A stretch of DNA of 64,000 nt, from positions 124,001 through 188,000 of the forward strand of contig JAVEYW010000008.1 of the NCBI GenBank assembly GCA_034003325.1. Reading direction: 5' to 3'. The notes under the pieces were generated by a model. It saw only the letters and a program-made list of their open reading frames with translations, did not search any database and had not been told where the DNA came from. The DNA is from Desulfobacterales bacterium (lineage in GTDB: Bacteria > Desulfobacterota > Desulfobacteria > Desulfobacterales > JAFDDL01). This document shows, in pieces, positions 1-9,242 of the stretch (position 1 is the first letter of the stretch; the number at the start of each line of letters is the position of its first letter). Both the position numbers and the translations under genes were made by a program.

Positions 1-1831
1 GATAAGCGTCCGAAACGTTCAGCAAGGCCGTAGCGCTGAATTCGAACTTCTTTGAGGGGGTATCAAAGGCTTTTTCCCATTCAGGGGGAGTATAGCCTTT
101 ATTGATCCAGAAGCCGTCTTCGGCCATCCGCTCCCATTTGCCGCCGAGGGCTTCCTTCATACAGGCCATGTAGTCGGTCCAGGGAAAGGCCGACGCGACA
201 CTACCGCCGAGCCCTTTGGCAATCTCGATGACCACATCCCCTAAATGCCGGGTATTGCGCTGCGGAGAAACCACCGGACGAGCCAGCCCGATGATCGGTT
301 GGTGCATCACTGCCGGTGCCGGAATATCTTCGTAGCGCTCAAGGAAAACGTGGTTTGGAAGAATAAGGTCTGCGTTCATGGCCGTCTCGTCCATGTAAGA
401 GGAAAAGCTGACCACAAAAGGAATTTTGTCAAATGCGGCCTGAACGGCCTTGACATCCGGCAAACTGTAGCAGGGATTTGCCTCGGCCACGAAAAGGGCA
501 TTGACCGGATAGGGCTTGGCGTCTGTAACGGCTTGCGCCAGCCGGTTTAGCAAATAGCGTGAATACGGGTTATTTTGACCACCGGCGCCGTCCAGGCGAC
601 CTTTTTGAATGCCGTTAGCCGCCACCTGATCCATTTCGGGGTCCGGCCATCGAATATAATCGGGCTCGGGAATTGCCCAAACGCCGCCCGGCTGATTAAT
701 ATTGCCGACAAGTGCATTAAGCGCGTGAATCGCCATCAACTCCCGGGTGCTGCCGGGCGTCCAGCCCTGGCCGCGCCCACCTAAGGCCAATGGCCTTTTG
801 GCTTTCATCACCGCCTGGGCCAGCTCAATGATGCGATTCGCGTCAACACCTGTTATTTCGGCAACTTTCTCGGGGGAATATTCCGCCATAACAAGCGTTT
901 TAAATCCATTTATTGACTTTCCGTTCTCATCCGTCCAGTCGAGAAAACCAAAACCATATTGGGCTACAAACTCGCTGGCACGATTCTCCCGAATGATCAC
1001 ATGGGCGATCCCCAGCGCCAGCGCCGCTTCGGTCCCCGGATTGATCGGCACCCAGATATCCGCCTTGGCCGCCGTATTGGACAAACAGGGTTCAACCTGA
1101 ATTACTTTCACACCGGAAGCCTTCCAGCCGCTGTTGGCACGAAACATGCGCACCGGTGAACCCCAGCCGTCAATTATGCCGCTGCCGAAGCTGACAATCA
1201 GATCGGCGTTTTCCACATCATAGCCCGCCAATGCCTGAACGCCGTGCATCAGATGCAGAACCAGCTCGTGGGTATCCTGAACCGATGGCATTCTGAAAAA
1301 ATTAGGAGAACCATAGGCCGTCAGCAAGCGTTCAAAAAGCTGCGGCACCGTGCCCCGATTCCGGTCCATTATGCCGGCCACCGTGTGCGCCTCTCCTTTT
1401 TCCCGTAACTGGCTGAGGTGATTAACAACTTCAGCGATCGCCTCTCTCCAGGAAATTTTTTGCCATTTGCCTTCTCCCCTTTTCCCGATTCGTTTGAGCG
1501 GCGCGGAAACTCGAGTGGGTCCATAAAGAAGTTGAAGCCCAGCAAGGCCCAGCATGCAAATGCCGCCTTTATTGACCGGATGGCCTGCCATTCCTTCAAT
1601 CTTTACCGCACGATCCTTCACTTTTCGAACGCTGATACCGCATCCACCGGGGCAAAGGGAGCAGGTCGAATGAGCGTAAGTCACCTCGCCGTCTTCGGGA
1701 ACGGGCGTCCATGGCCAATTCTGACTCCAGATGGACACGTCGTCCATGAGTTTCCATGGCAGCGGGGTTAACGCCGTCCCGGCCGCCGCGCCGATACCAA
1801 GTGATAAAAAGCTTCTTCTGTCTATTTTCAT
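1..1831 (-). CDS. qrcB: Menaquinone reductase molybdopterin-fold subunit (QrcB-like), 3' end cut by the window
   Basis: About 610 codons can be read from the ATG at 1831 to the left edge without a stop. The N-terminus is a twin-arginine signal (RRSFLSLGIGAAAG, residues 5-18), so the protein is exported folded. Next comes a [4Fe-4S] motif with Cys57, Cys60, Cys64 and Cys92, then the molybdopterin oxidoreductase fold. Family knowledge: in Qrc of sulfate reducers this subunit keeps the fold but carries no molybdenum and passes electrons from periplasmic cytochrome c3 towards menaquinone. The call rests on the fold plus the multihaem gene just upstream in the same transcript. The residue after the fourth cysteine is in a CMLG context, not the Cys-x-Lys/Arg-Gly seen in many active relatives, which fits a non-catalytic subunit. 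An ordinary polysulfide or thiosulfate reductase catalytic subunit is the alternative. AGGGGT precedes the start. Confidence 0.72.
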   Translation of the reverse strand, partial: MKIDRRSFLSLGIGAAAGTALTPLPWKLMDDVSIWSQNWPWTPVPEDGEVTYAHSTCSLCPGGCGISVRKVKDRAVKIEGMAGHPVNKGGICMLGLAGLQLLYGPTRVSAPLKRIGKRGEGKWQKISWREAIAEVVNHLSQLREKGEAHTVAGIMDRNRGTVPQLFERLLTAYGSPNFFRMPSVQDTHELVLHLMHGVQALAGYDVENADLIVSFGSGIIDGWGSPVRMFRANSGWKASGVKVIQVEPCLSNTAAKADIWVPINPGTEAALALGIAHVIIRENRASEFVAQYGFGFLDWTDENGKSINGFKTLVMAEYSPEKVAEITGVDANRIIELAQAVMKAKRPLALGGRGQGWTPGSTRELMAIHALNALVGNINQPGGVWAIPEPDYIRWPDPEMDQVAANGIQKGRLDGAGGQNNPYSRYLLNRLAQAVTDAKPYPVNALFVAEANPCYSLPDVKAVQAAFDKIPFVVSFSSYMDETAMNADLILPNHVFLERYEDIPAPAVMHQPIIGLARPVVSPQRNTRHLGDVVIEIAKGLGGSVASAFPWTDYMACMKEALGGKWERMAEDGFWINKGYTPPEWEKAFDTPSKKFEFSATALLNVSDAY

Positions 1832-1919
1832 AGGTGCTACCCCTTAAACCTGAAAAAACCCGTTCGACTGGTTGTACTTACCGGGGGTTCGAAATACCGT
1901 TCAATATGCCGGAAATCGG

Positions 1920-2630
1920 CTACTTATGGCACACAAAGCAAGCGTCAAATTGTGTCTGAACACTCGTCCTGCGCCCGGTCATGCGTTCATGACAGGCGGC
2001 GCAATCATCCATCTTCATCCGATCCCAGGTATTTTTCCCGAATCCGGAAATGCTTTTCCCCCAGATATCCCGGCTGTATCCACTAATCCGGTTTTCTTCG
2101 TAAATCCGGGAGCTCTCGGATTCGCCGATATGCCCATGGCAGGTTTCACAGGACAACTGCCCCATTTTGACATGAGCCGCATGGGTAAAAAACACACAGT
2201 CGGGTTGTCTGGCGTACGGCAACCATTCGACTTCTCGGCCTTTCCGGACATATTCGGAAACGAACAGCGCTTCGTCTTCCGACTCGCCCTGCTGCTCATC
2301 ATGACACGCGATACAGTCCTTGAGTCCGGGAATTCCGGAAAAACTACCATCTTCACGAAAATAATGGCAGCTCGCGCAGCCGTTTTCGACTTCACCGACA
2401 TGCAGCTTGTGGTTAAAATCAACAGGTTGCCTTTTCTGGGAATAAAGAAGCTTTGGAAAAAGCCCCCAGCCAATGGCCAAACTCGCAGCCAGGCCAATAA
2501 TAAAAAAGAGAATGATGGGCCCCGCCGGGCCATTACCCGGCTTTTTTGACTCGTGCGCAGCGGTCGCGGAAACCTGGTCGTCAACCGCTTCTTTAGAACC
2601 CGCACCTGCCTTGTCATCTAAGGTACTCAT
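1920..2630 (-). CDS. qrcA: Menaquinone reductase multihaem cytochrome c subunit (QrcA-like)
   Basis: This is a 236-residue membrane-anchored c-type cytochrome. A hydrophilic N-terminus is followed by one transmembrane segment (about residues 37-58) and a periplasmic domain with five CxxCH haem sites at Cys85, Cys106, Cys161, Cys210 and Cys231. In Qrc the subunit takes electrons from periplasmic cytochrome c3 and feeds the molybdopterin-fold and iron-sulfur subunits. Its stop is 88 bases from the qrcB start, so the two are probably one transcript, with qrcC and qrcD expected beyond the left edge. GGAG precedes the ATG. The described Desulfovibrio QrcA is hexahaem; only five standard motifs are visible here, with a possible non-standard site near Cys145. 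A generic cytochrome c7/c3-type protein is the alternative. Confidence 0.75.
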   Translation of the reverse strand: MSTLDDKAGAGSKEAVDDQVSATAAHESKKPGNGPAGPIILFFIIGLAASLAIGWGLFPKLLYSQKRQPVDFNHKLHVGEVENGCASCHYFREDGSFSGIPGLKDCIACHDEQQGESEDEALFVSEYVRKGREVEWLPYARQPDCVFFTHAAHVKMGQLSCETCHGHIGESESSRIYEENRISGYSRDIWGKSISGFGKNTWDRMKMDDCAACHERMTGRRTSVQTQFDACFVCHK

Positions 2631-2695
2631 GGAAACTCCGTTCAGATAATTTAATATTCCCGTGGATCTCGAACCTCAAACCGAATTTGCATCCC

Positions 2696-2722
2696 CGCGC
2701 TTTGCTATAACGCCAAAGCGCG
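2696..2722. repeat. 9-bp perfect inverted repeat upstream of qrcA
   Basis: CGCGCTTTG (2696-2704) and CAAAGCGCG (2714-2722) are perfect reverse complements separated by nine bases. The site lies about 70 bases upstream of the qrcA start and downstream of the ccsA stop. It could be an operator for the qrc operon or a processing hairpin of the ccs transcript. Neither strand has a U-tract after the stem, so an intrinsic terminator is unlikely. Confidence 0.35.
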
Positions 2723-2810
2723 AAAAACAAAAATCAAGGGGATTTTGTATCGTTGGATAGAATGTTTGTCAAGTTAAATGAACGCTGTACGCGCCGGAAA
2801 ATAACACGAT

Positions 2811-3653
2811 TTACCCGATGACACCGTAACTGTGAAGCCCCGGAAGATAATTAACACCAAAATACGTGAAGAGCACTGCCAGAAACCCGATAATGCAAAA
2901 GATGGCGAATATTTTTCCGCGCCAGCTTAAAAAAACACGGAAATGAAGCATCGTGGCGTAAATAAGCCAGGTAATCAAGGACCAGGTTTCTTTCGGATCC
3001 CATCCCCAATACCGTCCCCATGCCGAGTTGGCCCAGACCGCGCCGGTAATGATGCCGACGGTCAGAAACAAGAAGCCGAACTTCACAAGCTGAAGTATCA
3101 ATTCATCCAACGCCGCCAACGGAGGAAAAAGTGACAGGAGCGAACTTGCGTTATCGGAATCACGGCGTTTGATAAGATACATCAGTCCGATACCGCAAGC
3201 GACAGCGAACGCGGCATAACCGATAAAGCAGGTTACAACATGGGCGATCAGCCAATTGCTCTTCAATGCGGGAATCAACGGTTGTATCCGATCATTGATC
3301 GCCGGCGAAAGAGACGCATAAGCCATCGCCAGAAAAGCAAACGGCGTGGCGAAAAGACCGAGCATTGGATTTCGCTGACGATATTCCACCACCAGCGAGA
3401 CCACCACCACCGTCAATGCGAAAAAGACAAGGGACTCATACAAATTGGAAAGCGGCGCGTGCCCGATACCCAACCGATAGGACTCCACCCATCTGAGAAT
3501 AAAACCTGCCAGATTGCCAAACACGCCGATCAAGGCCGTCCATGACGCGAAACGGCCGATCCCTTTTTTATTAAATACAAAGAAAACGAGATATTCAAAA
3601 GCTGCAAGGCCGTATATAAATGTTGTCACGGATAACAGAAAAGAACTGTTCAT
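2811..3653 (-). CDS. ccsA: Cytochrome c biogenesis protein CcsA/ResC (CcsB-type)
   Basis: This 280-residue polytopic membrane protein carries the tryptophan-rich WWD haem-handling segment (WGRYWGWDPKETW, residues 212-224). Histidines His65, His138, His237 and His274 sit where the family places its haem ligands. With ResB it forms the System II cytochrome c synthase, which moves haem across the inner membrane and attaches it to CxxCH motifs of exported apocytochromes. It starts 87 bases downstream of resB, so the two are probably cotranscribed, and it precedes the multihaem gene qrcA, a client. AAGGATC precedes the ATG. The length and WWD motif make the call firm. Confidence 0.93.
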   Translation of the reverse strand: MNSSFLLSVTTFIYGLAAFEYLVFFVFNKKGIGRFASWTALIGVFGNLAGFILRWVESYRLGIGHAPLSNLYESLVFFALTVVVVSLVVEYRQRNPMLGLFATPFAFLAMAYASLSPAINDRIQPLIPALKSNWLIAHVVTCFIGYAAFAVACGIGLMYLIKRRDSDNASSLLSLFPPLAALDELILQLVKFGFLFLTVGIITGAVWANSAWGRYWGWDPKETWSLITWLIYATMLHFRVFLSWRGKIFAIFCIIGFLAVLFTYFGVNYLPGLHSYGVIG

Positions 3654-3740
3654 ACATGATCCTTATTAATAGGGTTGTTCTCGAATAGTTTTTGCCACGC
3701 CCCATGCAAGACCGGGCCATCAAAAGCCCCTTAAGGCCGG

Positions 3741-5135
3741 TTACGCATCCAGCCGGGCAAGTTGGGCGGCAATTCGCTTCACTTTATGTTGCATGCCCAG
3801 TTTATTTTTGTTCGCCATGCCGGTGACGATTACGCGGCTGCCCTGACCGCTCGGCATCACTTCAATGCATAGACGCTGATGCGACATAAAAAACGTTACC
3901 AAGCAGCCTAAAATCAACATCATAAACCCGACATAAACCAGCCAGACGCCCGGATCACTGGTTACCTGCAATCCCGTGTAATAACGAGGTTCTGTCTCTT
4001 TTAGCGTAATGATCATTCGGCCCTGGCGCATCTTGTCAAATTTCGGGAACTGGGTCGGCAATAGTATTTCCTTCGGGGCCTGGCCGCTCAAGGAAAGTTC
4101 CCCCACGACGGTATGCCCTAGATTCATTCCTCTAAACACCTTGGCATCCTCAATCTGTTTAATCAGAAACGCCCCCCGATTCTCCGGCAATTGAACCGAT
4201 TTGCCGACGGCGGCCGTAACCGAAAACCTCGATTTTGTTTCAAGGTCTTCAAAATTCAAAAGAATTTTTTCCGGATCCAATCGCCCCTGTACCGAAGGCA
4301 TCTGACCATAACTGGATTGAAAAATGTTGATCCCTTTATACCGAAGGGGTTGATTGACGACAATTTCCCGCGTCAATACGGGATTGCCGCCTTCAAGGAG
4401 GGTCAATCGGGATTTGTATTCTTTGGGTTGGCCGGTTTCATAAAAGCTGACGGAAAAATCATCACACTGAATTCTAAAATCAAGCGCAATCGGTACTTGT
4501 GAATTACTCTGATGAATCTCACCCACGGATTCGCCTTCGGGAATGTTCACGTTTCCGTCAAAGCCGAAAATGGAACCGATCAACCCGCCGAGCAATAACA
4601 AAACGATACTCATGTGAACCAGATAAAACCCCAACCGACACCATCTTCCTTTTTCCGCGAAGATGGCAACCCCGCGATCCGTTTCTTCAGTCCGCCAATA
4701 ACCGAACCAGCCGGATACCCGATCGCTGTAAAGACTGATGAGTTCCGCGGGCGTTTTCGATGACAAACGGCCCGAATTATCATCCAAGCCCCGAAACCGC
4801 TCAATCTGAAATTTTGGGTTTTTCACAAATACGATTTTGAGCGTGGCGGAAAGGCGGTCCAGTGAACAAACCACTATGTTCATCGTCAGCATGGCCATAA
4901 AAAACCGAAACCAGCCGGAATGGTACATATCCGTCAGATTCAGAATTGAAAAAATCCTGTAAGCCTCAACGCCGTATTTTTGTATATAACCCGCTGGTTC
5001 CGCATTCTGCGGGATCAGCGTCCCGATAATTGATGTCACCGCCAGCGTCAGCAATACGACAACGGTTAATCGCACCGATGCGAAAAAATTCCAAATGGTA
5101 TCCGCAAATCCAAGGGATGCACCCTGTTTGTTCAT
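3741..5135 (-). CDS. resB: Cytochrome c biogenesis protein ResB/Ccs1
   Basis: A 464-residue ResB-family protein. Three hydrophobic segments lie in the first 200 residues (around 18-42, 72-95 and 170-195), followed by a large periplasmic domain and a last membrane segment near residue 395-415. ResB partners CcsA in System II maturation; its periplasmic part is thought to hold the apocytochrome. A good Shine-Dalgarno (AAAGGATAA) precedes the ATG. The gene follows the M16 protease gene by about 100 bases, so read-through from it is possible. The length is typical and no disruption is seen. Confidence 0.92.
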   Translation of the reverse strand: MNKQGASLGFADTIWNFFASVRLTVVVLLTLAVTSIIGTLIPQNAEPAGYIQKYGVEAYRIFSILNLTDMYHSGWFRFFMAMLTMNIVVCSLDRLSATLKIVFVKNPKFQIERFRGLDDNSGRLSSKTPAELISLYSDRVSGWFGYWRTEETDRGVAIFAEKGRWCRLGFYLVHMSIVLLLLGGLIGSIFGFDGNVNIPEGESVGEIHQSNSQVPIALDFRIQCDDFSVSFYETGQPKEYKSRLTLLEGGNPVLTREIVVNQPLRYKGINIFQSSYGQMPSVQGRLDPEKILLNFEDLETKSRFSVTAAVGKSVQLPENRGAFLIKQIEDAKVFRGMNLGHTVVGELSLSGQAPKEILLPTQFPKFDKMRQGRMIITLKETEPRYYTGLQVTSDPGVWLVYVGFMMLILGCLVTFFMSHQRLCIEVMPSGQGSRVIVTGMANKNKLGMQHKVKRIAAQLARLDA

Positions 5136-5233
5136 TCATTATCCTTTCCCGGCAAAAAACTCAGCCCCCAGTCACTATCAGATCCGCATACCCGAGGCAA
5201 CAGGAGAAAAGCGCTTAAGGCACCATCCCGGAA

Positions 5234-8128
5234 TCAATCTGTTTTTCCATCGCTTTTCAGGGGATGCACCACAATTTGCGCCGCTTTTTCAGGTATCAAA
5301 TACCTTTTTGCCAGCGTTATGATGTCCTCGGCAGTAATGGCGGCATAATCCGACAGAATGGATCGACTCCAGGCAATCTGTTCGGGATGCCCGGCGGACC
5401 CGACCAATACGTTGCGCAACCAATAGGCATTGGTTCGGCGCATTTCTTTGATACTGGTAATGATCGGTTCAAGAGCCCTGGACAACTCATCCGCCGTCAC
5501 GCCGCCCCCGGCGATTTGTTCTCCGATTTTCTTTACTTCATCCGCCACCTGTTGGGCCATCTTCGGCTCAATATAACTAACCGCCTGAAACAGCCCGTAT
5601 CCCGGGTAGGCTCTGCTGGGCCGGTTATACGCGTAAGGAGAATAAGATACGCCCAACTTTTCGCGAATGTGTTCCCGAAGCTTTTCCGAAAAAATTTCAC
5701 CCAGGACGGAAAGACGTCGCGTACGTTGAATATCCCAAAAATCGGTGGTCGAATACGCAATAACGATCAATCCCTTCTGAATCTCGGTCGATACCGGTAT
5801 CGTTAACGATTCGCCTTCGGGAAATCGCGGTATATCGCGCGGTCGGGCCGGGCCTGGCGCGGGGCGCCTTTCCAATAAACCGAAAAAACGGCCCGCCAAC
5901 TCCATAGCCTTTTGTTCATCGAAATCCCCCACCAGTGAAATTTCAATAGGCGCTTCACGCAACGGCTTTTCAATCCAGGCCTGTACATCCGCCAACGAGA
6001 GGGCTTCAAAATTCTTTCTGGAAGGCAACCCGAAACGGCTGTCATCACCAGCAAGAAATCGCTGCCCCGCCAGCTGCATGGCCCCGTCGATGTCTTTTTG
6101 CAAGGCTTGATACATCTGCCCGAACCGCGCCATGACGAGCGCATAGGCCTCAGGCCGAAACGCAGGATCCAAAATGTGCGCATATGCCAGCTGTATCAAC
6201 AATGGCAGGTCTTGCGACGGCGCCTCTCCCGTAAAAGAGAAATGATCTTCCCTGATATTAAAGCTTAACCGAATGTCCTTACCGGCCAGCGCCCGTTCAA
6301 GCGACTCTCTATCCATGGCCCCGAGTCCGCTTTCATTCATAACTTCTTCTGCAAGGATCGACAAGCCCGACTTCTCCTTCGGCTCACAGGATCTCCCCTC
6401 GCCAAAAACCAAATCCATACGTATTTTACCGGCCTCAAAGTCTGTTTTCATTACGTTGAGGCGGACCGCATTTTCAAATTCAATTTGAAGTATTCCCAAA
6501 TCCGAAATTTTTTCTTGTTTGACAATTTCTCCGGTATCCAAAGGCGCCTTAAGATACGGGAACTGTATTTGAGCGGCCTCCGCGGGTTTTATAACCGGCA
6601 CGCCCTTGCTTTTTTGAACCACTGAAAGAATTTCTTCCTCGGGCGATCGACTCTTCGCATCTATCACCGCATTTCCGGTGACAATAAAGAGCCGGTGCCC
6701 GGGCGCCCAAATTCGCTTCAAAGCGGCATGAACCGCACCCGGCCCCAGGGACTCGATATAAGGCACAAACAACTGTTGTGCCTGTTGCGGAGACATGAAC
6801 ACCCGATCGTCGGTCGCAGCCTGAATGATTTTCTGGGCCAAAACCCGGCTTTGACGCGTTGCGGCCTGCTTGACCGCATTATTCAAGTTGGCCAGAAAAT
6901 CCTTCTTCACCCGTGCCACCTCGGATACGGTAAACCCGTGTTCTATCGCGGCTCGAAGCACCTGTTCAATCTTTGATAGCGAGGCCTCCCAATTTTCGGG
7001 CGCACAGGTCGCAGATATCTCCGCGGATTCAACTTCCCCCATAAACCGCCCCGAATGAATGCGGGCCGATGTAAACGGCGTCCCCGGGGTTCGGACCAGT
7101 TCAGATAATCGGTTTTGAATGACCTGATTCGCTATCTTTCCGGCGTACTCCTCTTTTTGAAATGCCAATGTATCGGGGGTTTTCTCGACTTTCCGAATCA
7201 CTTCAATGCTGACGGAGGTATTCCCGGCTTCGACCTCGTGATGATAAAAAGCCTTCTCTCCCTGATGCCGAATCACCCCGATATCCGGATCAGGCAGTTC
7301 GGACGCCCGAGCCTTAAGATCCGAAAATCGCGCCCGAATAAAATTAACCGCCGTCGGCTTATCAAAATCTCCCACCATGACAAGAAACATTTTTTCGGGC
7401 CGATACCATCCGTCATAAAAAGACCTTAACAGGTTTTGATCAACGGTTTTAATCACCGATTCCTTACCGATCGGAAGACGATCAGGCAAACGTGTTTCCG
7501 GAAATTCAAACCCGAGCACCTTGACAAAGGTCCGGTAATCCGCCGAATCCCGGCTTCGCTTCTCTGCCAGAATAATACCGCGCTCCCGATCGATCTCCTC
7601 GGTCAACAGCAATGCCCCGTCCGCATAATCTCTTAACACCCGCAAGCCTTCGGCCAGATGCTTCGAATCGCCGACCGGCAACACCACATCATACACCGTT
7701 TCATCGAATCCGGTATGCGCATTGGCATCCGGTCCGAATTGCATGCCGATCGTCTGAAAATATTTGACGAGTTCGCCGGGGTTAAAGTGGGTGGAACCGT
7801 TAAATTGCATATGTTCCAGATAATGCGCGACCCCCTGTTGCGCATCCGACTCGTGAAGTGAACCGACCCGCACGACCAGATGCATACTGACACGATCTAT
7901 CGGCTCCCGGTTTTTCATCAGCACATAGCCGAACCCGTTCGGTAATCGCGCATAGGTAACGGCCGGGTCCGCTGTAAGATCGCTATTCTCGTGCGGCCAC
8001 GCAGGAGGCGCCTTCGCGTCGGCGGCAAGCCAACCGCCCGCCGACAGAACGAGTGCCGCCGCACCAATAAAGATAAGCCATATCGTTCTATACCCTGTTT
8101 TCTTCGAAAAAAACGCCGTCATCATCAT
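5234..8128 (-). CDS. Exported M16 family zinc metallopeptidase (insulinase-like)
   Basis: This 964-residue protease has an N-terminal signal or anchor segment (residues about 14-36), then the inverted zinc motif HxxEH (HYLEH, residues 102-106). A downstream ERGIILAEKRSR segment supplies the third zinc ligand glutamate. Two M16 halves follow: an active N-terminal half and an inactive C-terminal half ending near the stop. The length fits the long PqqL/insulinase-type enzymes that degrade peptides in the periplasm. The reading frame is open to 8320, but I prefer the ATG cluster at 8122-8128 because GAGAG lies upstream and it gives a clean signal peptide. The substrate cannot be inferred. It sits upstream of resB on the same strand without obvious functional connection. 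Confidence 0.9.
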   Translation of the reverse strand: MMMTAFFSKKTGYRTIWLIFIGAAALVLSAGGWLAADAKAPPAWPHENSDLTADPAVTYARLPNGFGYVLMKNREPIDRVSMHLVVRVGSLHESDAQQGVAHYLEHMQFNGSTHFNPGELVKYFQTIGMQFGPDANAHTGFDETVYDVVLPVGDSKHLAEGLRVLRDYADGALLLTEEIDRERGIILAEKRSRDSADYRTFVKVLGFEFPETRLPDRLPIGKESVIKTVDQNLLRSFYDGWYRPEKMFLVMVGDFDKPTAVNFIRARFSDLKARASELPDPDIGVIRHQGEKAFYHHEVEAGNTSVSIEVIRKVEKTPDTLAFQKEEYAGKIANQVIQNRLSELVRTPGTPFTSARIHSGRFMGEVESAEISATCAPENWEASLSKIEQVLRAAIEHGFTVSEVARVKKDFLANLNNAVKQAATRQSRVLAQKIIQAATDDRVFMSPQQAQQLFVPYIESLGPGAVHAALKRIWAPGHRLFIVTGNAVIDAKSRSPEEEILSVVQKSKGVPVIKPAEAAQIQFPYLKAPLDTGEIVKQEKISDLGILQIEFENAVRLNVMKTDFEAGKIRMDLVFGEGRSCEPKEKSGLSILAEEVMNESGLGAMDRESLERALAGKDIRLSFNIREDHFSFTGEAPSQDLPLLIQLAYAHILDPAFRPEAYALVMARFGQMYQALQKDIDGAMQLAGQRFLAGDDSRFGLPSRKNFEALSLADVQAWIEKPLREAPIEISLVGDFDEQKAMELAGRFFGLLERRPAPGPARPRDIPRFPEGESLTIPVSTEIQKGLIVIAYSTTDFWDIQRTRRLSVLGEIFSEKLREHIREKLGVSYSPYAYNRPSRAYPGYGLFQAVSYIEPKMAQQVADEVKKIGEQIAGGGVTADELSRALEPIITSIKEMRRTNAYWLRNVLVGSAGHPEQIAWSRSILSDYAAITAEDIITLAKRYLIPEKAAQIVVHPLKSDGKTD

Positions 8129-8595
8129 ACGTAATCTCTCTTTTCCATATCCGGTCCGACGGAGAATGCCTTGCCGCCCGGTTTTCGCTTTCGAGTTATC
8201 GGTTATAGGCATATAAGCGTTATTTGTAAATATAAGACAGGCCTCTCGGGAAGCAATGCTGAAAACGCAGATTAACGCTGTGGCATGGGGTGCCCCCTGG
8301 ACTTGCCGACAGGTGAACACCGAATGTTGAAATATTAAGACGGAGAGAAGGGAAAAGTCGATAAGTCAGCAATGAAAAACGGCCGGAATCAAAGGAAAGG
8401 CTGTCAAATTGCGGGCGCCGCCTTGACCGGTACCCAGCCGTCAGCCGCCAAGACGGAACGGTCGTTGTTTTTCGATAAGGGGAGAAATTTCATCCTCTTT
8501 AGCGAAAAGCCAAAACCGCCGGCCCTCGGCCGGCTGACAAACTGAATACTGACTCCCGGAATAACACCGCATCGAGGCTAAGAAAATCAAGCGCG
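8129..8595. other. Gene-free stretch between the M16 protease and the H1-like gene
   Basis: This is a 467-base gap between two minus-strand genes. It holds the hairpin at 8518-8534 and presumably the protease promoter, but no convincing -35/-10 pair was found. A plus-strand frame of about 57 codons starts at 8371 but has no ribosome binding site and is not called. Confidence 0.6.
8518..8534 (-). terminator. Probable terminator hairpin of the H1-like gene
   Basis: GCCGGCC (8518-8524) and GGCCGGC (8528-8534) form a 7-bp all-GC stem with a 3-base loop, 62 bases past the stop at 8596. Read on the minus strand, the stem is followed by a T-rich but interrupted stretch (GGTTTTGGCTTTT). It is a plausible but imperfect intrinsic terminator. 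Confidence 0.45.
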
Positions 8596-8991
8596 TTATT
8601 TTTTCTTAAAATAAATGCCCCTGGCACGCGCTTCAACCGAACCCTTTTTTGTCAATTTATAAAGCGCATTGCTGAGTTGCCGGGGTTGAAGACCTGTCTT
8701 CTCCTTCAACTTGTCGATGCTGGCACCCTTACGGCTTTTGCTGATCACATCAAGAACCTGTTCCAGAACGGTTTCGGGTTTGCCCGCCGGTTTTTCCTTG
8801 GCCTTGGCAATCTTCTCTTTTCCCGGAGCAACCTGCTTTTTCGGCGTAGCCGCCGCTTTTTTAACCACCGCCTTTTTTGCCGGTTGTACCGGTTTAGCCG
8901 GTTCAGCATCGCCGGACAAGGCCTCTACCTGCTTTGCCAGCTTTAACAATGCTGCTGCGATGTCGGTTAACTGTTTTTTGAAACTCTTCAT
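8596..8991 (-). CDS. Histone H1-like lysine/alanine-rich DNA-binding protein
   Basis: A 131-residue basic protein in three parts: a helical N-terminus (residues 1-26), a low-complexity Lys/Ala/Pro linker (27-70) resembling histone H1 tails, and a compact C-terminal domain (71-131) whose Ser-Arg-Lys-Gly-Ala...Leu-Lys...Asn-Ala-Leu-Tyr-Lys-Leu pattern reads as a winged helix. It probably binds DNA and may be a nucleoid-associated protein or regulator; I do not recognise a named family. GGAGGAATGAATA precedes the ATG, and a near-consensus sigma-70 promoter lies about 50 bases upstream, so strong expression is expected. The gene stands alone, with a hairpin downstream. Confidence 0.72.
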   Translation of the reverse strand: MKSFKKQLTDIAAALLKLAKQVEALSGDAEPAKPVQPAKKAVVKKAAATPKKQVAPGKEKIAKAKEKPAGKPETVLEQVLDVISKSRKGASIDKLKEKTGLQPRQLSNALYKLTKKGSVEARARGIYFKKK

Positions 8992-9038
8992 TATTCATTC
9001 CTCCATGTAGTTAATTGGTCCACAAAACGATTTCTTAC

Positions 9039-9066
9039 ATTATATGTGCACATTTCTTAATGTCAA
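9039..9066 (-). promoter_or_regulatory. Near-consensus sigma-70 promoter of the H1-like gene
   Basis: On the minus strand, TTGACA (9061-9066) and TATAAT (9039-9044) are separated by 16 bases. Both hexamers match the consensus exactly. Transcription would start near 9032, giving a leader of about 40 bases before the ATG at 8991. Confidence 0.75.
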
Positions 9067-9242
9067 CAAAATCTATTGAAGATACATAAAAAAACCTGTC
9101 TCCTATGAAGTCTTACAGTCTTGTCTTCCGCGAAAGACTGACTCCATAATAGTAAATCAAGACACACTGCAAACTCAAAAAGGGCAGAAGAAAAAAGTAC
9201 CGCCACAATATATTGAATATAGAAGTTTTTCAGACAAAAGAT

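Noticed and set aside
1872..2549. Plus-strand frame of 225 codons opposite qrcA
   Set aside because: The minus strand has five haem motifs and a membrane anchor in frame; the plus-strand product has no recognisable features.
8371..8544. Short plus-strand frame (about 57 codons) in the gap after the M16 gene
   Set aside because: No ribosome binding site, low-complexity composition, and it runs through the terminator hairpin.
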